The notes below the pieces were generated by a model. It worked only from the letters and a program-made list of their open reading frames with translations. It ran no database searches and had not been told where the DNA came from. Both the position numbers and the translations under genes were made by a program. Positions 59,100 through 64,000 of a stretch of DNA of 64,000 bases are shown here, piece after piece (position 1 is the stretch's first letter; every line of letters begins with the position of its first letter). The stretch is from CAXBES01 sp965367015 (GTDB lineage: Bacteria; Bacteroidota; Bacteroidia; Flavobacteriales; Flavobacteriaceae), in contig CBDUGY010000002.1 in assembly GCA_965367015.1 (NCBI GenBank), positions 30,713 through 94,712 on the forward strand, read 5' to 3'.

Positions 59100-61405
59100 T
59101 AGCGCACGATCATTATTTTTGAAACCTTCGTTTCTAAATTGTCTTCCGTGGTAATTAATACCAAGTAAACCCCGGAGGCCACGCTATACTTGCCGAAAGC
59201 AGTTGTATCCCATAATACACTTCCTCCTTCCGAAGTTTGTTCATACACCAAATTTCCTTCAATATCAGTAATCTTTACATTTGCATCAGCAGTAAGCCCG
59301 TCTATTGTTACATTACCTGTAAATCCAGGGCGTACCGGATTTGGATATGCATATACATTATCTAAATTATCCCTCGGCGCAGTAGCAGTTCCATTATATG
59401 CCACCAAACCATTAACCGTGGCAAAGTAAACTGTTCCTGTAAAAGAATCTATCGCAATATCTTGCACGTTATTCGACGGTAAAGGAGAATTAGTTTTTGT
59501 AAATCTAAGCAGTGTTTCCTGTCCGTTAGAGGAAAGATAAAATACTCCCGAGGTAGCTGTAGATATCCATTTGTTGTTGGAGCCATCTACTTCAATATCG
59601 GTTATAAAAAGTTCGAAGAGCAATTCCTGAGGTACCCCATCCTCAAGAATTATAATAGGTTGTGCATCAATATTTGCATTTTCTTCAAAAAATCCCCCCA
59701 CATTAAATAAAACCCTTAGACCCCTCGGCGTTCCAATCCAAAGTCTGTTTTGATTGTCGAATGCCAAAGAGCGAACGCTATTCCTTGGAATATTACCATT
59801 TCCCTCTCCTTCTTGAATTCTGTTGAAGGCGCCGTTATTAGGATTGTAACCTATTAAACCTCCTTCGGAAGTTCCAAAGAAAACATAACCCTCTCTACTA
59901 ATCGCAACCTTCGTGAACGCCTGTTCCTGTTCACCATTGATGGTATTAGAAACATCGATTTTCGTAAACTGACCGGATGGAGATAGTTTAATTAACCCTT
60001 CATTTGAACGGGATTGAACAATCCATAAATTTCCCTCTCTATCGAAGGCAGAACCATATAAACGTATTCCAACAGATTGCGGGTTTCCCACTGGAGGAAT
60101 ATCCAATACTGAATTTGTCTCGTCATAGAGTATTTCGGGGCTCTGATCATTAATTTTCAGTAATCCCTTTTGATACGATGAAATATAGGTTTCGCTGGCA
60201 TTGTCAGGATTGATAGTAACATTGACCAGATCATTAATCGGTTTTCCGACAAGGTCTTCCAGATCATCATAGGATAAATTAGTCCAAGCTCCTTCTCGAT
60301 AATTACTAATTCCTCTATAACTTAATGGAAAGGGATTAAAGGTCACCGAAAAATCTCCAAACACCGTCCATAACTGTCCGGGAGAAGCATCGATAGCAAA
60401 ACTTTGATTTAAAATTGGGCCGTCGGGTAAGATTTGTACGGCTTGATTCGTCGCAAAAGGTACGGCGAGCATTCCGAAACTATCGGTTCCGAGATAAAGA
60501 ACTTCCCCGAAGGTATAGCCGGCTTGTAATTGAAAATCATATTCGGGAATGGCGTTATTTGTGGTATTTGCTTCCAGAATGAAACCTGTGGAGTACGCTT
60601 GAATACTATTGGTGGTAGTAATAGTTAAAAGATTGTTTGCCACTTGAAAATCGATGACATTCGTTCCAAAAGCTCCTTTTTGAATAAAACTACCAGAAAC
60701 CGGGACTTCAAAAACAACATTCGCGTTATTTAGAGCGTATACTTCATTTTGGAGGGTTTGAATGCCTTTATATCCAACGTTTATAATTCTTGTCCAATTT
60801 TGATAGTCTATTAAGTTATCGTCGTCTACCATGGCTCTATAAACTCCGTCATCTGGTGAAACTGCAAAAATGTGTGGCGGTCTTACAGTAGTTTGTAGTA
60901 CGTTGATTTGAGTCCCTAAATCTCCAATAAAATAAGTGTCTCCAAATTCTAAGGCTTCAAGGTCATAGACTGAAATTCCAAATTGGGTGGCAATATAAAG
61001 TTTGCCATCGTATTCATTGAAGTGGTTGATTGCTTTTCGATCTGGAGGAATAGTGGGTTTATCTAAAATATCAACTACACTTAAAACATTTTCTTCGCCG
61101 TCACTTACTACTTCTATAAGTCCGTTATTATAACCTATCACAAGTAAGTCAAAATTTTCACTGTAATAAATGGTTGTAATTGTTTCTCCTGCTAGTCCAT
61201 TTATGGAAGAAATTGTATTAATTTCTAAAGTTGAAAGATCGTAAGTAAAAATGGCGTTTTCAGAAGCGGCATAAACCCTATCATTTCCTTGGGAAATATC
61301 TCGAATTGAGCTATAAGAAAAATGACCTTCCCAACTATCTTCAAAATTTTGAGCATTTACAAAGGCTATTACAGAGAATAGTAAAAGTGTTAGCAAGTAC
61401 TTCAT
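59099..61405 (-). CDS. porZ: Type IX secretion component PorZ
   Basis: PorZ belongs to the T9SS attachment complex on the cell surface, where it helps the sortase PorU link cargo to anionic lipopolysaccharide. The protein has 768 residues with a signal peptide (VIAFVNAQN). It shows two beta-propeller regions of regulator-propeller type (DRVYAASENAIFTYDL, DNQNRLWIGTPRGLRVLF) and a C-terminal type A sorting domain (VYAYPNPVRPGFTGNV ... ASGVYLVLITT), the layout of P. gingivalis PorZ. The frequent flavobacterial neighbour recO follows. This fits the T9SS sorting domain seen in the DUF1501 protein. Confidence 0.85.
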   Translation of the reverse strand: MKYLLTLLLFSVIAFVNAQNFEDSWEGHFSYSSIRDISQGNDRVYAASENAIFTYDLSTLEINTISSINGLAGETITTIYYSENFDLLVIGYNNGLIEVVSDGEENVLSVVDILDKPTIPPDRKAINHFNEYDGKLYIATQFGISVYDLEALEFGDTYFIGDLGTQINVLQTTVRPPHIFAVSPDDGVYRAMVDDDNLIDYQNWTRIINVGYKGIQTLQNEVYALNNANVVFEVPVSGSFIQKGAFGTNVIDFQVANNLLTITTTNSIQAYSTGFILEANTTNNAIPEYDFQLQAGYTFGEVLYLGTDSFGMLAVPFATNQAVQILPDGPILNQSFAIDASPGQLWTVFGDFSVTFNPFPLSYRGISNYREGAWTNLSYDDLEDLVGKPINDLVNVTINPDNASETYISSYQKGLLKINDQSPEILYDETNSVLDIPPVGNPQSVGIRLYGSAFDREGNLWIVQSRSNEGLIKLSPSGQFTKIDVSNTINGEQEQAFTKVAISREGYVFFGTSEGGLIGYNPNNGAFNRIQEGEGNGNIPRNSVRSLAFDNQNRLWIGTPRGLRVLFNVGGFFEENANIDAQPIIILEDGVPQELLFELFITDIEVDGSNNKWISTATSGVFYLSSNGQETLLRFTKTNSPLPSNNVQDIAIDSFTGTVYFATVNGLVAYNGTATAPRDNLDNVYAYPNPVRPGFTGNVTIDGLTADANVKITDIEGNLVYEQTSEGGSVLWDTTAFGKYSVASGVYLVLITTEDNLETKVSKIMIVR

Positions 61406-61460
61406 AAAATTGGGTTTCTTTTCAAAGAATATAACAGGCTAAAATACTATTTATTGCTGT

Positions 61461-61498
61461 ATAAAAGCGAAAAGGTTGCCCTTTGTAAGGCAACCTTT
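61461..61498 (-). terminator. Rho-independent terminator of gdhA
   Basis: AAAGGTTGCC at 61471-61480 pairs with GGCAACCTTT at 61489-61498 around an 8-base loop. On the minus strand it is followed by TCGCTTTTAT, a modest T-run. It sits 23 bases after the gdhA stop and before porZ. Confidence 0.75.
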
Positions 61499-61521
61499 CA
61501 TTACTTTACATAATTGAATTG

Positions 61522-62865
61522 TTAAACTACTCCTTGCGCTAGCATAGCATCTGCAACTTTTACGAAACCGGCTATATTGGCGCCTTTTACGTAATCTACA
61601 TATCCATCACCTTCTTTTCCGTAGGTAACACATGCTGCATGTATATCATTCATGATATTGTGTAACTTTTCATCCACCTCTTTAGCGGTCCAACTTAGAC
61701 GCAATGAATTTTGTGACATTTCCAGTCCTGAGGTAGCAACACCACCGGCATTAGATGCTTTCCCCGGAGAGAATAAAATCTTAGCATCTTGAAATACTGC
61801 TATTGCTTCCGGAGTACAAGGCATATTTGCGCCTTCTCCCACACAAAAACATCCGTTTTTAACTAACGTCTTTGCCTCTTCTTCATTTAATTCATTCTGA
61901 GTTGCACAAGGTAACGCTATATCACACTTTATACCCCAAGGACGATCTCCTTCCACATAACTAGCCGACTTGTATTTATCTACATATTCTTTAATACGTC
62001 CACGTCTTTCGTTCTTAATTTCCATTACGAAGGCTAATTTTTCTTTGTTAATTCCCTCTTCATCGTAAATATATCCGGAAGAATCTGAAAAAGAAACTAC
62101 TTTTCCTCCAAATTCTATCGCCTTTTCGGCAGCATACTGGGCAACGTTTCCGGAACCGGAGATAACAACAGTCTTTCCTTTAAAGGATTCTCCTTTTGTT
62201 GCTAACATGTTTTTAGCGAAATAAACGTTTCCATAGCCTGTAGCTTCAGGACGTATAAGAGAACCTCCATAAGAGCGTCCTTTACCCGTTAAAACTCCTG
62301 TAAATTCATTTCTAAGACGCTTGTATTGGCCGAACATATAACCAATTTCGCGACTACCAACTCCGATATCTCCAGCCGGAACATCGGTATTAGGACCAAT
62401 ATGTCTCGCGAGTTCGGTCATAAAACTCTGGCAAAAACGCATTACTTCAGCATCGCTTTTTCCTTTAGGATTAAAGTCTGATCCTCCTTTCCCACCCCCC
62501 ATAGGTAGGGTTGTAAGGCTATTTTTAAAGGTTTGTTCGAAACCTAAGAATTTTAAGATGCTCAAGTTTACACTAGGATGAAAGCGTAATCCACCTTTAT
62601 AAGGGCCGATGGCCGAGTTAAATTCGATTCTATAGCCTCTATTCACGTGAATTTCACCAGAATCATCTGTCCAGTTCACACGAAACAGAATGGTACGCTC
62701 TGGTTCCACCATGCGTTCTAACAATTTCTTGTTCTGATATTTTTCATTCTGCTCTATGAAAGGAATTACAGTCTCTGCAACTTCAGTAACAGCCTGCATG
62801 AATTCGGGCTCATTGGGATTACTTTTCTCAACGCTCGAAATGAATTCTTTTATGCTTTGTTTCAT
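61522..62865 (-). CDS. gdhA: Glutamate dehydrogenase (NADP-type)
   Basis: This enzyme makes glutamate from 2-oxoglutarate and ammonia. Length 447 is normal for the small hexameric class. The motifs are GPYKGGLRFHPSVN, LPMGGGKGGSDFNPKGKSD (with the catalytic lysine), PAGDIGVGSREIGYMFGQYKRL, and the Rossmann part VVISGSGNVAQYAAEKA. The second Gly-rich region and general similarity favour NADP use, as in other bacterial anabolic enzymes, but this is not decisive. It has its own promoter and terminator and is monocistronic. Confidence 0.95.
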   Translation of the reverse strand: MKQSIKEFISSVEKSNPNEPEFMQAVTEVAETVIPFIEQNEKYQNKKLLERMVEPERTILFRVNWTDDSGEIHVNRGYRIEFNSAIGPYKGGLRFHPSVNLSILKFLGFEQTFKNSLTTLPMGGGKGGSDFNPKGKSDAEVMRFCQSFMTELARHIGPNTDVPAGDIGVGSREIGYMFGQYKRLRNEFTGVLTGKGRSYGGSLIRPEATGYGNVYFAKNMLATKGESFKGKTVVISGSGNVAQYAAEKAIEFGGKVVSFSDSSGYIYDEEGINKEKLAFVMEIKNERRGRIKEYVDKYKSASYVEGDRPWGIKCDIALPCATQNELNEEEAKTLVKNGCFCVGEGANMPCTPEAIAVFQDAKILFSPGKASNAGGVATSGLEMSQNSLRLSWTAKEVDEKLHNIMNDIHAACVTYGKEGDGYVDYVKGANIAGFVKVADAMLAQGVV

Positions 62866-62881
62866 CTATAAATAATTTATT

Positions 62882-62914
62882 GAAAACGTTTACGTTAATT
62901 AAGCAGCAAATATA
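62882..62914 (-). promoter_or_regulatory. gdhA promoter with adjacent near-palindrome
   Basis: On the minus strand TATATTTG (62907-62914) is an exact -7 element. Just downstream, GAAAACGTTTAC (62882-62893) is a near-perfect palindrome (10 of 12 positions) centred on AAACGTTT, in the position of an operator overlapping the transcription start region. The core resembles the ssb-side palindrome. Confidence 0.45.
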
Positions 62915-62997
62915 AGTTTTATGTAAAAAATAGCATGCTAAATTTTTACAAATAAGCTAAATATGGACAATAAATTTCGCTGTTTCATATGTTTTTA

Positions 62998-63005
62998 TAT
63001 ATTTG
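62998..63005 (+). promoter_or_regulatory. -7 promoter element for the beta-barrel-like gene (TATATTTG)
   Basis: TATATTTG matches TAnnTTTG exactly and lies 28 bases before the ATG. Confidence 0.6.
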
Positions 63006-63033
63006 TTGCGTCTCAATCTAAACCTAATTTACA

Positions 63034-63855
63034 ATGAATACCAGAAACATGCTATTGGTATTTGTACTTCTTGTTTTCATAAAACAGGATGTATACAGCC
63101 AATTGGGCTTCTCCCATGAAGTCGGATTTATTACTGGTCCGGTGGCTTTTTATTCAGATTTTGGTGTACGAAATGATTTTGAAACAAACTCAGGAAATGT
63201 AGGGTTTGGAGTAGGAATTATCCACTATATCAACTTTTCATATCGATCTGACTGTAATTGCTATACTAGAGATACCTATTTTAATGATCATTTTAAGATC
63301 AGAAACGAAATTGATTTCCACAAAACGAGGTTAGAACACTTCGGAAAGTGGGTAGATCCGGATAGAACTTCTCCCACTGCAGATCAACTTAGAGCCATGG
63401 TAGGCTCTTCTACGGTCTTCGATATTGGATCACAACTAGAATTTTTCCCTTTAAGTATTAGAGATTTTTCGGCAGGAGCCTTTAAAATCGCCCCATTTTT
63501 AAGTTTAGGGATACATTGGGTGAATTTTGACCCTGAAGTTACCTCCGATCTTGGAACTGTAAACACCAGTATTACAACCCCCGACAAGTACTTTAATGGT
63601 TTTCAGCAAGAACCTGATTCTACCTGGGGTGTAGTAGCGAGTGTGGGAATCCGATACAAGCTAACTCCTTTAAGCGACCTTATGCTCGACAGCAGATGGC
63701 AATACTATTTCTCTGACTGGGTAGATGGTTTAAATCCTACAATCCAAAATAATGAACAGGTTCTGGGAGTAGGCAACGGAGTTGCCGTCCCCGAAAATAA
63801 AGCCAATGACTGGATATACTGGTTGAATATCGGCTATGTTTACTATTTAGATTAA
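63034..63855 (+). CDS. THC0290_0291-type outer-membrane protein
   Basis: The protein has 273 residues with a signal peptide (FIKQDVYSQ). The rest is beta-rich with alternating hydrophobic strands and a final strand NIGYVYYLD, the layout of a small outer-membrane barrel. Phrases such as GFSHEVGFITGPVAFYSDFG match the flavobacterial THC0290_0291 family as I recall it, which has no known function. Two cysteines in SDCNCYTRD near residue 75 are unusual for an outer-membrane protein. It has its own promoter and a strong terminator and stands alone. Confidence 0.75.
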   Translation: MNTRNMLLVFVLLVFIKQDVYSQLGFSHEVGFITGPVAFYSDFGVRNDFETNSGNVGFGVGIIHYINFSYRSDCNCYTRDTYFNDHFKIRNEIDFHKTRLEHFGKWVDPDRTSPTADQLRAMVGSSTVFDIGSQLEFFPLSIRDFSAGAFKIAPFLSLGIHWVNFDPEVTSDLGTVNTSITTPDKYFNGFQQEPDSTWGVVASVGIRYKLTPLSDLMLDSRWQYYFSDWVDGLNPTIQNNEQVLGVGNGVAVPENKANDWIYWLNIGYVYYLD

Positions 63856-63870
63856 ACAAAAATATAACAT

Positions 63871-63901
63871 AAAAAAAGCCTCCTAATTGGAGGCTTTTTT
63901 T
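63871..63901 (+). terminator. Rho-independent terminator after the beta-barrel-like gene
   Basis: AAAAAAAGCCTCC at 63871-63883 pairs with GGAGGCTTTTTTT at 63889-63901. The structure can also stop the convergent minus-strand transcript that ends at 63921. Confidence 0.9.
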
Positions 63902-63920
63902 ATGCTCAGATAATACTGTT

Positions 63921-64000
63921 TTATCCAATCGCTTGCTTTAAATCTGCAATAAGGTCGTCGATGTCTTCGATTCCAACACTAAGTCGGATTAAAGAATCTA
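63921..64000 (-). CDS. Cys/Met metabolism PLP enzyme, C-terminal end (truncated by window edge)
   Basis: The minus strand encodes ...DSLIRLSVGIEDIDDL... followed by a short helix and a TAA stop, 26 codons in the window. RLSVGIED(I/V) followed by a short helix is the typical C-terminus of the cystathionine gamma-synthase / O-acetylhomoserine sulfhydrylase family. The member cannot be told from the tail alone. The PLP site lies outside the window. Confidence 0.75.
   Translation of the reverse strand, partial: DSLIRLSVGIEDIDDLIADLKQAIG

Noticed and set aside
1..64000. CRISPR arrays, tRNA or rRNA genes, insertion sequences, prophage
   Set aside because: I saw no regularly spaced repeats, no tRNA-like cloverleaf and no transposase, integrase or phage structural gene. 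Weak tRNA-like structures could have been missed without a covariance search.

Overview
The window comes from a member of the Bacteroidota, almost certainly a marine-type flavobacterium. It is AT-rich. Many genes have the TAnnTTTG -7 promoter element of that phylum. It encodes type IX secretion (T9SS) parts and cargo (PorZ, a PorE-like protein, a DUF1501 protein with a C-terminal sorting domain) and many flavobacterial families (DUF4286, DUF6428, THC0290_0291, the ligase-associated repair set). No rRNA, tRNA, CRISPR array, insertion sequence or phage gene was seen. The species cannot be named from the sequence.

Layout. 1-14.7 kb holds mostly housekeeping genes: the end of pth, ribF, an HTTM membrane protein, serS, a TPR protein, two small flavobacterial families, then CAP and PorE-like surface proteins on the minus strand, and a plus-strand run rsmA-mgtE-thioesterase-cupin-hydroxyacid dehydrogenase. 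14.7-16.6 kb is an arsenic operon (arsR, DUF6428, ArsN-like acetyltransferase, arsC) with no efflux pump in it. 16.7-25.3 kb carries accessory lipoproteins, redox proteins and membrane proteins. 25.3-29.7 kb (minus strand) has DUF5995, a PlsC-GNAT fusion acyltransferase, aspartokinase and an acetyltransferase; fbp follows on the plus strand.

The most unusual region is 30.8-35.2 kb. It is a six-gene operon: a coiled-coil protein, a protein with a longin/Roadblock-like end, a Rab-like GTPase, a short PAS-like sensor, a second Rab-like GTPase and a hybrid histidine kinase. The two GTPases are paralogues and so are the sensory domains, so the unit looks like a duplicated GTPase-sensor couplet. 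Several textbook catalytic residues are replaced: the switch II glutamine in both GTPases and the receiver aspartate in the kinase. It recalls the actinobacterial conservons but has a different composition.

35.8-41.6 kb is the four-gene ligase-associated DNA repair island (MBL exonuclease, ATP-dependent ligase, Lhr-type helicase, PdeM nuclease). A TspO-like protein, a class V aminotransferase and mfd follow. The last part holds a thioredoxin-like protein, YraN, LD-carboxypeptidase, the DUF1800/DUF1501 export pair, metG, ssb, a minus-strand TonB receptor-recO-porZ run, gdhA, an outer-membrane beta-barrel-like protein and the end of a Cys/Met-metabolism PLP enzyme.

Family names were assigned by reading motifs and recalling families; no database search was run.
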